DNA of 10,204 bases from Humisphaera sp. (GCA_025351525.1 JANXVV010000246.1:1-10204), one strand, 5' to 3'; shown: positions 1 through 6,823, numbered from the stretch's first letter. A program made the numbers and translations. The notes: generated from the letters alone by a model not told the origin.

Positions 1-4
1 GAAC

Positions 5-39
5 AACTGACAATGGACCACTGACGACTGACCAATCAA
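5..39. repeat. Degenerate heptamer tandem array
   Basis: Positions 5-39 divide into five 7-bp units, four of which are variants of AACTGAC (5-11), CACTGAC (19-25) and GACTGAC (26-32). The last unit (33-39) contains the stop codon of the minus-strand lpxC-fabZ gene, so the array begins at the gene's 3' end. The left limit is cut by the window. A period of 7 does not preserve a reading frame, so this is not coding repeat DNA. Confidence 0.6.
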
Positions 40-1355
40 ACAGGTTCCGCATCGACGAGCATGAACTTGATGTCGGCTTCGCAGGCCAGCTTGTCCTCGA
101 CGAAGGCCTTGCAGCGGACGTGGCCGGTGCGGCTTTTGACGCGGACGGTGATGGCTTCGAGAATCAATTGATCGCCCGGAACGACCGGGTGTCGCATCTT
201 CACCTTATCCATGCTCAACAGGACCGCAAGTTTTCCCGTGTGTTCCAGCTTCTGGCTGAGCAGCAGGCCACCGAGTTGGGCCATCGCTTCAACGATCAGC
301 ACGCCGGGCATGATCGGGGTGCCCGGATAGTGACCCTGGAAAAAGATATCGTTGAAGGTGACGTTTTTGATGCCGATCGCCTTGTGGTCGCCCTGAATTT
401 CCAACACGCGGTCCACCAGCAGCATCGGATAGCGGTGCGGCAAAATTCTCTGGATGCGGCGAATGTCCAACGCCGCCTCGCGATGCACCAGCGATTCACG
501 GACATTGCTCTCCTGCACTTCGATCAACCGGCGAACCAGTTGATGGTTCAGCGAATGGCCGCTCTTGTGCGCCACGATACGCCCCCGGATCGGCCGCCCC
601 AGCAGGTAAAGATCACCGATCAGATCCAGCACCTTGTGCCGCGCGCATTCATCGGCGAAGCGGAATTCATTTTCGATCGGCCCGGTCGGTGCGATGACCA
701 GGAAATCTTTCGGCGTCAGATGCTTGCCGAAACCGCGGCTGCGAAGTTCCTGCACTTCCTGCTCGAAGACGAAGGTGCGGGCCGGCGCAAGCTGCTTGAC
801 GAAATCATCATCCCCCAGATGAAACGCGAAGACCTGCCGGCCAATCGGCGCGGGCGCCTCGAAATCATAGATGATTTCCAACCGATCCGTCGGACCGGGC
901 AGCGCGGCGATCGTCGCATCCTTGTCCATCACCTGGATCGGTTTTTTGATGATGAGCGGGGAGAGAGGAGAATCCTGCTCGGTCAGCCCCGCCTCCTGAA
1001 TCACCCGGACAAACGGCTCACTGCTGCCATCCCCGCCCGGCACTTCACCGGCGGTGCCGCCGCTCACTTTGACGATGGCGTTGTCGATGCCCAGGCCGGC
1101 CAGGGCAGCCATGCAGTGCTCGATCGTCTCGACGAACAGCGTGCCATTTTTAAGGCAGGTGCGGCGAGGTCGCTTCATCACATTGGCGACCAACGCCTGG
1201 ATGTGGGCGACCTTGCCGTCCTGCTCGCGGACGAAGGTGATGCCTGCATCGGCGACGGCGGGCGCGATGGTGAGCGTCGCCTCCTCGCCGGAAAAGAGTC
1301 CGGGCCCCGCGAAGGTGACCTCCCGCGAAATTGTCTTTTGACGATCATTGGCCAT
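36..1355 (-). CDS. lpxC-fabZ: Bifunctional LpxC-FabZ: UDP-3-O-acyl-GlcNAc deacetylase / 3-hydroxyacyl-ACP dehydratase
   Basis: The N-terminal LpxC part (about residues 1-290 of 439) performs the committed deacetylation of lipid A synthesis. The C-terminal FabZ part (about 297-439) dehydrates 3-hydroxyacyl-ACP in fatty acid elongation. Both are cytosolic and draw on the same 3-hydroxyacyl-ACP pool. Visible LpxC residues are E79-H80 (TIEH), T194 in ARTF, H240 and D244 in RHKVLDLIGD, and H267 in KSGHSLN, matching the zinc ligands and catalytic residues of the E. coli enzyme at nearly the same numbering. FabZ shows LPHRYPMLLVDR, the catalytic H342 in GHYPGTPIMPG and E356 in VEAMAQ. The open frame extends upstream to a GTG at 1415, but the ATG at 1355 gives an N-terminus only a few residues longer than E. 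coli LpxC. Neither start has a clear Shine-Dalgarno. The gene is divergent from uppS. The fusion is known in Bacteroidetes, Chlorobi and planctomycetes. Confidence 0.95.
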   Translation of the reverse strand: MANDRQKTISREVTFAGPGLFSGEEATLTIAPAVADAGITFVREQDGKVAHIQALVANVMKRPRRTCLKNGTLFVETIEHCMAALAGLGIDNAIVKVSGGTAGEVPGGDGSSEPFVRVIQEAGLTEQDSPLSPLIIKKPIQVMDKDATIAALPGPTDRLEIIYDFEAPAPIGRQVFAFHLGDDDFVKQLAPARTFVFEQEVQELRSRGFGKHLTPKDFLVIAPTGPIENEFRFADECARHKVLDLIGDLYLLGRPIRGRIVAHKSGHSLNHQLVRRLIEVQESNVRESLVHREAALDIRRIQRILPHRYPMLLVDRVLEIQGDHKAIGIKNVTFNDIFFQGHYPGTPIMPGVLIVEAMAQLGGLLLSQKLEHTGKLAVLLSMDKVKMRHPVVPGDQLILEAITVRVKSRTGHVRCKAFVEDKLACEADIKFMLVDAEPV

Positions 1356-1672
1356 GAGGCAAACGGCGGACAAACCCACATTCGCCGCAAGGTGAAGCAA
1401 AGTGCCATTCGTCACCGTGCGGATGAGTTGGGCGGAGTATAGCCTATCCCGCTCAAACGGGAAACCGAATGCAATTCAGTCGGAGGATTTGTGCGTATTG
1501 CGTTCCACTTTGATACGCGCCGGGATCGGAGCCGCAGGCGACGACCCGGATTCCGCTTCGCCAACATTCTGGCACTTCAACCGGAAAACGGGCCTGAACG
1601 TTTTGTCGCCGGGACGGGTTCCCGTTACATTGACCCATTCGATCGATCGCCATTCAACTGCGTAGGATTTGT
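1356..1672. other. Divergent intergenic region between lpxC-fabZ and uppS
   Basis: This 317-bp gap must hold the 5' ends of both divergent genes. Visible items are a TTGACC hexamer at 1630-1635 without a convincing -10 at 17 bp, a near-palindrome ACGGGTTCCCGT at 1614-1625, the alternating GATCGATCG at 1641-1649, and an AGGA at 1664-1667 five bases before the uppS ATG. A second, stronger Shine-Dalgarno-like GGAGG (1482-1486) precedes a GTG at 1491, but the frame it opens runs out of phase into uppS and does not look like a protein. No promoter can be named with confidence. Confidence 0.4.
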
Positions 1673-2434
1673 ATGTCCCCAACCCTCGACATTCCCCGCG
1701 AACGCATTCCCCGGCACATCGCCGTCATCATGGATGGCAACGGTCGCTGGGCCGTGGGGCGCGGTCTGGAGCGCGTCCGCGGGCATCAGGAAGGCGCGAA
1801 GACGGTGCGCGGCATCGTCACCGAATGCGCCGATCTGCGTAAAAAACACGGCGGTCCCGACTATCTCACGCTCTATTCCTTCAGCCTCGAAAACTGGAAG
1901 CGCCCGGCGATGGAAGTGTCGTTTCTCATGCAGATGTACATCGATTATCTCCGCCAGGAGCGCGAGACGATGATGGAAAACAACATCCGGTTTTGCCAGA
2001 TTGGAAGGCTCGATCAACTGCCCGACCCCGTGCTCGAAGAGGTGGATCGCACGCTCGCCGAGACGAAAAATAACACGGGGCTGACGTTGGTGCTGGCGCT
2101 GAATTACGGCAGCCGCGCCGAGATCACCGATGCCGTGCGGGCCATCGCCCAAAAGGTGAAGAGCGGCGAACTGTCCCCCGAAAATATCGACGAGAAGACG
2201 ATCTCCAGCCATCTCTACACCGCCGGCATGCCCGACCCCGATTTACTCATCCGCACCGCCGGTGAAATGCGCGTCAGCAATTACCTTCTATGGCAGATCA
2301 GCTACGCGGAACTTTACGTAAGCGACAAATTCTGGCCCGATTTCGGAGTCATCGATCTCCACGCCGCGATCAACGCATTCGCCTCCCGCCATCGGCGGTT
2401 CGGCGGGCTGGATCATACGAATACACTCTCTTGA
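1673..2434 (+). CDS. uppS: Isoprenyl diphosphate synthase (undecaprenyl diphosphate synthase family)
   Basis: This 253-residue cis-prenyltransferase should condense isopentenyl diphosphate onto an allylic primer to make the C50-C55 carrier lipid for peptidoglycan and surface glycans, acting at the cytosolic face of the membrane. The family signatures are all present: HIAVIMDGNGRW with the catalytic Asp21, GHQEGAKTVR at 38-46, YSFSLENWKRP at 68-78, and RTAGEMRVSNYLLWQ at 194-208 with R194, R200, S202 and then E213 as in the E. coli enzyme. The usual Ser in RTSGE is Ala here, a mild variant. Length is normal for the family. The ATG at 1673 is preceded by AGGA with a 5-nt gap. In other bacteria uppS often precedes cdsA; here it is followed by a convergent tRNA, so it appears to be transcribed alone. 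Confidence 0.95.
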   Translation: MSPTLDIPRERIPRHIAVIMDGNGRWAVGRGLERVRGHQEGAKTVRGIVTECADLRKKHGGPDYLTLYSFSLENWKRPAMEVSFLMQMYIDYLRQERETMMENNIRFCQIGRLDQLPDPVLEEVDRTLAETKNNTGLTLVLALNYGSRAEITDAVRAIAQKVKSGELSPENIDEKTISSHLYTAGMPDPDLLIRTAGEMRVSNYLLWQISYAELYVSDKFWPDFGVIDLHAAINAFASRHRRFGGLDHTNTLS

Positions 2435-2498
2435 CTCGCGATGTCCCAGGCACCCTCAGCGGCCGTCTTCATGCCGAATGCGCCGATTTCAAAAACCC

Positions 2499-2535
2499 AA
2501 AAAAAACCGCCGTAACCTATGAAAGTTACGGCGGT
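2499..2535 (-). terminator. Intrinsic terminator of tRNA-Phe
   Basis: Arms at 2507-2516 (CCGCCGTAAC) and 2525-2534 (GTTACGGCGG) are perfectly complementary over 10 bp, extended by A2506-T2535, with an 8-nt loop. Eight A residues at 2499-2506 give a run of eight U on the minus-strand transcript right after the stem. The stem begins 9 nt past the tRNA 3' end. There is no T-tract on the other side, so the signal is directional and is not an obvious terminator for convergent uppS. Confidence 0.9.
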
Positions 2536-2543
2536 GGAGGGGA

Positions 2544-2616
2544 TGGGCAGAGGCGGGATCGAACCGCCGACACATGGATTTTCAATCCATTGCTCTACCA
2601 GCTGAGCTATCTGCCC
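2544..2616 (-). tRNA. tRNA-Phe (anticodon GAA)
   Basis: Read on the minus strand, the 73-nt sequence folds into a standard cloverleaf. The acceptor GGGCAGA pairs perfectly with TCTGCCC. The D stem is GCTC/GAGC around AGCTGGTA. The anticodon stem ATGGA/TCCAT encloses the loop TTGAAAA with anticodon GAA. The T arm GGCGG/CCGCC encloses TTCGATC. The discriminator is A at 2544 and the CCA tail is not encoded. It is a single tRNA with its own terminator. Confidence 0.97.
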
Positions 2617-2633
2617 CACGAATCGGAAAGAAC

Positions 2634-2661
2634 AGGTTATCCAAATCCCATTGCTTTGCAA
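2634..2661 (-). promoter_or_regulatory. Candidate promoter of tRNA-Phe
   Basis: On the minus strand TTGCAA (2656-2661) is followed after 16 bp by TAACCT (2634-2639), a fair match to a housekeeping -35/-10 pair placed about 18-20 bp before the mature tRNA 5' end. The position supports it; the -10 is imperfect, and read-through from the gene ending at 2694 is also possible. Confidence 0.35.
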
Positions 2662-2693
2662 GTTGCCGGACGCGGGCGTTTTTTCAGACGCGA

Positions 2694-4151
2694 TTATTGC
2701 GGTGGCTCGATGCGAATGACCTGGGTATTCACGCCGCGCAAAATTTCCAGCACCACCGCCTCTTTTTGACTGGACTTGCGGAACTCCTCGTATAATTTTT
2801 TGAACTGGGCCAGATCGGTGATCGGGGTGCGGTTGATCTGGGTGACGATGTCATTGGTTTGCAGATGACCGCTCGCCGCACTGCTGCTGGGTTTCACCAG
2901 GGCGATGATGACCCCTTTAAATTCCGGTTTCAGGCGCCGGTCGTAGCGATCCTCGAAGACCATCTCGCGGGCGGTGAAGCCCAAATCTTCGGCATAAAAT
3001 CGAGTGGCCATGTTCGCCTGCATCGGGCGCTCTTCGAGCGTCATCGTCACTTCAGTCAACGGCGAGGCGACGGCGTTCGGTTTGATCAACGTGAATGAAA
3101 CGGTGGATCCCACTTTCAATCGCCGCACTTTGCGGAGGAGGATCAGGGCGGCCTCTTCGGGTTCGTCGCCGCGCTCCAATGTTTCGCCGTTGAATTTCAC
3201 GATGATGTCGCCTGCCTTCAGCCCGGCTTTTTCGGCGGCGAAACCGGGGATCACCGCGCCCACCTGCACGGCGGGCTCATTCTTCAAATGCAGGAAATCC
3301 GTCACTTCCTTATTCACCCCGGAGATTTGCGAAACCCCCAGCCAGGGAAGCTTCATCGATTCACCGGCCTTGGGTGGATCCTGAAGACTCTGCAAAAAAT
3401 CCCGACTGGGCACATACAGCCGCGGCGGATTGGTGATGGCCCCCAGCGGGCTGCGCGGATCATTCAGCACCACCGCCTGATCCTGCAACTCATTGACGAA
3501 TCCGATCGCCTGACCCTTCGCATTGAACACCGGTGAGCCGAGCATCGCCAAGCCGTCGGCGCTGACGAGTGTCTGCGGCACCGGCCCGCGCAGATTGGCC
3601 GACACGGTCGACTGCGTGATGTACGGATGATAGCCGGCGGACTTGGGCAATAGACCGACCGACAGCACCGCTTCACCGATCTGCTGCGGGGCTTCGATGA
3701 ATTCGATCGCGGGCCAGTCCTGCTTTTCCTTCGTCCTCACAAACGCGACGTTCGACCGCTCATCCCGCCCTTCAAACGTCGCTTCAATCTCCGTTTCGGT
3801 ATCGCCGGGGACGATGATTTTGAAATCGATCATCTGCCCGTTGGGGATCTGCGACGGGACGATCGACATCGACAGCATCACCAGTCCGTCCGCGCCCACC
3901 ACGACGCCGGGGCCGATGATTTCGGACCGGCCCAGCTCGCCGTTGAAGGTGTATTGGACGGCGACCAGCGACGGCTTCACCCTGTCATACAGCGCCTGGG
4001 CGACGGCAGGGGAGACGAACGAAACGCTCGTCATCAACGGCATCTGGACGAGAGGAGGTTGCGTGGTCGGGCCAGTATGCGAGCCACCCGACCTGCAGCC
4101 CGCGACGGCGAGGGATAGAACACAGAGGGTCTTCAGGGGCGATCGAAGCAT
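2694..4151 (-). CDS. HtrA-like PDZ lipoprotein with degenerate protease domain (predicted pseudoprotease)
   Basis: This 485-residue protein has a lipoprotein signal with lipobox VAGC, cysteine 19 being the predicted lipidation site, followed by a short linker. Residues about 50-260 align by eye with the trypsin-like domain of the neighbouring HtrA, but the triad is missing. GVVVGADGLVMLSMSIV puts Ser96 where HtrA has His, RSNVAFV puts Asn134 in place of Asp, and AMLGSPVFNAKG puts Leu204 where GNSGG has the nucleophile. Two PDZ domains follow, at about 268-375 and 385-485; the second resembles PDZ2 of the neighbour (SAA.GHLQTNDIVTQIN, LAQFKKLYEE). The inferred role is a non-catalytic envelope scaffold, peptide sensor or regulator of the active protease. 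The ATG at 4151 has GGAGA (4156-4160) just upstream. It lies 181 bp downstream of htrA on the same strand, with a palindromic repeat between them. The frame is uninterrupted, so it is probably functional rather than decaying. Confidence 0.85.
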   Translation of the reverse strand: MLRSPLKTLCVLSLAVAGCRSGGSHTGPTTQPPLVQMPLMTSVSFVSPAVAQALYDRVKPSLVAVQYTFNGELGRSEIIGPGVVVGADGLVMLSMSIVPSQIPNGQMIDFKIIVPGDTETEIEATFEGRDERSNVAFVRTKEKQDWPAIEFIEAPQQIGEAVLSVGLLPKSAGYHPYITQSTVSANLRGPVPQTLVSADGLAMLGSPVFNAKGQAIGFVNELQDQAVVLNDPRSPLGAITNPPRLYVPSRDFLQSLQDPPKAGESMKLPWLGVSQISGVNKEVTDFLHLKNEPAVQVGAVIPGFAAEKAGLKAGDIIVKFNGETLERGDEPEEAALILLRKVRRLKVGSTVSFTLIKPNAVASPLTEVTMTLEERPMQANMATRFYAEDLGFTAREMVFEDRYDRRLKPEFKGVIIALVKPSSSAASGHLQTNDIVTQINRTPITDLAQFKKLYEEFRKSSQKEAVVLEILRGVNTQVIRIEPPQ

Positions 4152-4170
4152 GAAATCTCCGGGAGAATAA

Positions 4171-4210
4171 ATGACGAATGACGAAATTCGAATTCACGAA
4201 TCAATGACGA
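4171..4210. repeat. Degenerate heptamer array (ATGACGA type), left flank of palindrome A
   Basis: Units ATGACGA at 4171-4177 and 4178-4184, AATTCGA at 4185-4191 and a later ATGACGA at 4204-4210 show a 7-bp period with one 8-bp slip. The same sequence type flanks the second palindrome copy near 5940 and, inverted, near 6110. It lies directly upstream of the start and Shine-Dalgarno of the gene beginning at 4151. Confidence 0.6.
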
Positions 4211-4237
4211 ATGTTGGAATGGGTCTTTTGAAAAACG

Positions 4238-4305
4238 GGTGGCATGGGCGTCTCGCCCATGTTTTTTTGGCCGAAGAAATGCATGGGCGAGACGCCCATG
4301 CCACC
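4238..4305. repeat. Nested palindromic element, copy A
   Basis: Arms at 4238-4261 and 4282-4305 are perfectly complementary over 24 bp around a 20-nt loop. Each arm is itself a small hairpin, CATGGGCG / TCT / CGCCCATG, so the DNA or RNA can fold as one long hairpin or as two short ones. A run of seven T (4262-4268) follows the first small hairpin on the plus strand. On the minus strand the long hairpin is followed by CCCGTTTTT, so it could attenuate or terminate transcription leaving htrA, or protect the mRNA end. It is nearly identical to 6028-6094. Confidence 0.9.
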
Positions 4306-4332
4306 TTATTCACAAGACTCAACGACGAATCA

Positions 4333-5829
4333 TCACCTTTCATAGCTGATCTTCAGCACCTTCGACTGATGCCCGCGATTGCGGACGACTTCCAGCAGAA
4401 CCTGTGCATCCTTGCCTTTGGTCGATTCGTTATACAGTTTCAAAAACGCATCCAGATCGGCGACGGGCTTCTGGTTGATCGCCAGAATCACATCGCCCTG
4501 AATCAACTCGGCCTTGGCGGAAGGGTAACCGGGACGCAGACCGGTGACGACCACGCCGCTGCGGTCATCCAGTTGCCGTTCGTTGGCGTACTTGCGGGTG
4601 ACCTCGCGCACGCTCAGGCCCCAGCTTTTGAATTCCTTTTCCTCGCCGATCGCACCCTGCAATTTTTCGGTTTTGGCGACGAGGGGGACAGTCTCTTTGC
4701 CCCGCCGGACGGTCAGGGTTACCTCTCCGCCGATGGGCAGGTCGGAGATCATCTTCTTCATCGGGGCCAGCTCTTCGGGGAAGCGGACGTTGATGATTTT
4801 ACCGTTGATCTCAACCAAGATGTCCTGCGTCTTCACGCCTGCTTTTTCGGCGGGTGAGCCATGCTCCACTCCGTTGACCAGAACGCCTTTGTTCACATCG
4901 ATGTCGTAGAACGATTCCAGATCCTGCATGGGTTTGAAATCGATCCCCAGATCGCTGCGATCCACCCGGCCTTTTTTATCCGGCCCGGCGGATTTGAGGA
5001 TTTTATCCGCCACCTCGCGGGCCGTGTCGGCGGGGACGGCAAAGTTCAAATTCTGCCCGCCCCCGCGCGTGTTGATGCCCACCACTTTGCCGTTCATGTC
5101 CACCAACGGCCCACCGCTGTTGCCGGGATTGATCGGGGTGTCCATCTGAATCCAGTTGGCGAAATCGCCGGTCTCGTAGCCGTTGATCTCCATGCGGTCG
5201 GGATAAAAGGTGCGCTCGTTGTTGGATACCTCGCCGAGCGTCATGGTGCGGGCCAGGCCGAACGGCGTGCCGACGGCCATCACCGGCTGCCCGGGAACCA
5301 GGTCCTTGCTTTCGCCCAACTCCGCGAACTTGAAGCTGATTTTTTTCCGCTTCACCGCCTCCATATCCAGTTGGATGATCGCCAGATCGGTCCAGTGGTC
5401 ATCGCCGATCGCGGTGGCGCGCACGCGCTCTTTATTGGCGAGGGTCACATAGATTTCCGCCGCGCGCCCGGCGACGTGATAGTTGGTGAGGATATGCCCC
5501 TCCTCATCGATGATGACGCCCGACCCGATGCCCCGGCGAAGATCGCGCTTGCCCTCGGCGTACGTCTCCGCCGCGACGTCGATGCGCACCACCGCCGGAA
5601 AAATTTTCGCCGTGACCGCCACCACATTCTGCGGCGTCGCGCCCGGAAACGGGTCGGCGGCGGTAGCCTTGCTGGAAGGCCCGCCGATGACTGCGGACGA
5701 TTTCGTGGTGGGGGCCGCGTGGGTGGTGGGAACGGGAGCAGGTTCCTCCGCGTGCAAAAGCGTCGGCACCGTGAAGCAACCGGCGAGGAAGAGGGGAAGA
5801 ATGGACCGGCGAAGAATCGTTGACCGCAT
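4333..5829 (-). CDS. htrA: HtrA/Deg-family serine protease with two PDZ domains
   Basis: This 498-residue envelope protease/chaperone should degrade misfolded proteins. The trypsin-like domain (about 65-280) carries the intact triad: H118 in TNYHVAG, D148 in TDLAII and S238 in NPGNSGGPL. PDZ1 (about 290-390) contains GSPAEKAGVKTQDILVEING; PDZ2 (about 400-498) contains GDVILAINQKPVADLDAFLKL. The open frame runs up to 6186, but its first 119 codons are translated intergenic repeat DNA. The ATG at 5829 begins a proper export signal (MRSTILRRS, then a hydrophobic stretch) and is the start chosen, although only a weak GTGAGA precedes it. The signal contains both a good lipobox (LAGC, C18) and a possible signal peptidase I site after LLHA (residue 27), so anchoring is uncertain. 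A 5-bp hairpin TCACT/AGTGA (5838-5850) lies just before the start. It shares PDZ2 features with the next gene, suggesting tandem duplication. Confidence 0.93.
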   Translation of the reverse strand: MRSTILRRSILPLFLAGCFTVPTLLHAEEPAPVPTTHAAPTTKSSAVIGGPSSKATAADPFPGATPQNVVAVTAKIFPAVVRIDVAAETYAEGKRDLRRGIGSGVIIDEEGHILTNYHVAGRAAEIYVTLANKERVRATAIGDDHWTDLAIIQLDMEAVKRKKISFKFAELGESKDLVPGQPVMAVGTPFGLARTMTLGEVSNNERTFYPDRMEINGYETGDFANWIQMDTPINPGNSGGPLVDMNGKVVGINTRGGGQNLNFAVPADTAREVADKILKSAGPDKKGRVDRSDLGIDFKPMQDLESFYDIDVNKGVLVNGVEHGSPAEKAGVKTQDILVEINGKIINVRFPEELAPMKKMISDLPIGGEVTLTVRRGKETVPLVAKTEKLQGAIGEEKEFKSWGLSVREVTRKYANERQLDDRSGVVVTGLRPGYPSAKAELIQGDVILAINQKPVADLDAFLKLYNESTKGKDAQVLLEVVRNRGHQSKVLKISYER

Positions 5830-5939
5830 CGAGCGTCTCACTTTCAGTGAAGGACAGTGGACATAGGATGCGCTCGATCGGTCAATGTCGCAACGGCAGG
5901 CAGGAAAATTGCGAGGCGGCGAGAGCGATGGGCGGGGGC

Positions 5940-6136
5940 ATGACCAATGACGAAATTCGCATACGCGAATCAAATTTGAATCTCGACCGTTAAAATGATG
6001 AAACGGGAACGGGTGTTTTGAATAGCGGGTGGCATGGGCGTCTCGCCCATGCTCTTTGGCCGAAGAAATGAATGGGCGAGACGCCCATGCCACCTTATTC
6101 AACGCAACCAATTTCGTGAATTCGTCATTCATTATT
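5940..6136. repeat. Compound element: heptamer array, palindrome copy B, inverted heptamer array
   Basis: This fills much of the 427-bp gap 5830-6256. The left part (about 5940-5987) holds ATGACCA and ATGACGA units like those at 4171-4210. The core is the palindrome listed separately at 6028-6094. The right part (6110-6136) read on the minus strand contains ATGACGAATTCACGAA, the same array type in inverted orientation. The compound thus has an overall array-palindrome-inverted array symmetry. Translated ghosts of it extend the htrA open frame upstream. The rest of the gap (5830-5939) should hold the htrA promoter, but none can be identified firmly. Confidence 0.6.
6028..6094. repeat. Nested palindromic element, copy B
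   Basis: Arms at 6028-6050 and 6072-6094 are complementary over 23 bp and match copy A at 4238-4305. The loop differs slightly but keeps TTTGGCCGAAGAAATG, which shows that the two copies have the same orientation. Flanks are also conserved: TTTTGAA a few bases before the first arm and CCACCTTATTCA at the end. The two copies are about 1.79 kb apart and enclose htrA. Confidence 0.9.
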
Positions 6137-6177
6137 ATCGGTCGCTTCATACACGCGAATTGCGCCGTAAATGCCCA

Positions 6178-6207
6178 TTGCGTCAAAAACCCGCTTTCTA
6201 CTATGTT
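6178..6207 (+). promoter_or_regulatory. Weak candidate promoter of the SYLF lipoprotein gene
   Basis: TTGCGT (6178-6183) and TATGTT (6202-6207) are 18 bp apart and lie about 50 bp before the start codon at 6257. The match to a housekeeping promoter is partial (TTG in the -35, four of six in the -10), so this is only a positional guess. Confidence 0.22.
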
Positions 6208-6256
6208 TCATCCTGTTGAGTTGTGAAGGATTCCCATCCCTTTTTCGGAGAACGCT

Positions 6257-6805
6257 ATGCGAAAGTCGGTTTTGGCCCTGTTGTTGTTGGCTGCCGTGAT
6301 CCCCGCGCTGAATGGTTGCCAGTCCCCCCCGAGGACTGAAGCGGGGAAAGAGAAATTGTCGGAGAATTCCAGTTCCGCGCTGGCCCGCATGAATCGTGAG
6401 GATTCAAGCTTCGCGGGATTCGTGGAACGGGCCCATGGCTATGTCATCTTCCCCACCGTGGGCAAAGGCGGCTTGGTCGTCGGTGGCGCGTATGGACACG
6501 GCGAGGTTTTCGAGCAGGGTCGGCAGGTCGGCTATGCCGAGTTGACCCAGGCGTCCATCGGTCTGCAGGCGGGTGGGCAGGAGTACACCGAGGTGATCGT
6601 GTTTGAAGATGCCGCAGCGTTGAACCGCTTCAAGAGCGGCAAATTCACCTTCGCCGCCCAGGCGTCGGCGGTGGCGCTCAAATCCGGCGCGGCGGCCAAC
6701 GCGAAATACACCGATGGCGTGGCGATCTTCACCAAACCGGTGGCCGGCCTGATGGCCGAAGCCTCGATCGGTGGGCAGAAGTTCAGCTATCAGCCCCTCC
6801 CCTGA
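6257..6805 (+). CDS. SYLF/YSC84-domain lipoprotein
   Basis: This 182-residue protein has a lipoprotein signal peptide (MRKSV, then a Leu/Ala-rich core) with lipobox LNGC, cysteine 21 being the predicted acylation site. The remainder matches the SYLF (YSC84, DUF500) fold: an N-terminal helix with RAHGYVIFPTVGKGGLVVGG (about 58-77), then YGHGEVFEQG, a QAGGQEYTEVIVF segment near 103-116 and the C-terminal VAIFTKPVAGLMAEASIGGQ. Eukaryotic members bind phosphoinositide membranes. In bacteria these are secreted or lipidated proteins of undefined function, so a lipid-binding role here is only inferred. The ATG at 6257 has GGAG (6247-6250) six bases upstream, a convincing start. It seems monocistronic: a divergent repeat-filled gap lies before it and a candidate terminator follows. 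Confidence 0.88.
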   Translation: MRKSVLALLLLAAVIPALNGCQSPPRTEAGKEKLSENSSSALARMNREDSSFAGFVERAHGYVIFPTVGKGGLVVGGAYGHGEVFEQGRQVGYAELTQASIGLQAGGQEYTEVIVFEDAAALNRFKSGKFTFAAQASAVALKSGAAANAKYTDGVAIFTKPVAGLMAEASIGGQKFSYQPLP

Positions 6806-6823
6806 TCTGCGGTTGTGAATCCC

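Noticed and set aside
120..1442. Long plus-strand open frame (440 codons) opposite lpxC-fabZ
   Set aside because: It is exactly antisense to a gene with complete catalytic motifs, and its translation is His/Arg/Asp-rich low-complexity sequence with no recognisable fold. Such shadows are common in GC-rich DNA.
1491..1973. GTG open frame behind a GGAGG, entering uppS out of frame
   Set aside because: The ribosome site is attractive, but the product is Arg-rich, overlaps 300 bp of uppS in another frame and resembles nothing known.
4171..4857. Plus-strand open frame starting in the ATGACGA array
   Set aside because: Its N-terminus is translated repeat DNA and the rest is antisense to htrA.
4861..5823. 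Plus-strand open frame (320 codons) opposite htrA
   Set aside because: Antisense to the protease domain with intact triad; the composition is typical of a mirror frame and there is no family signature.
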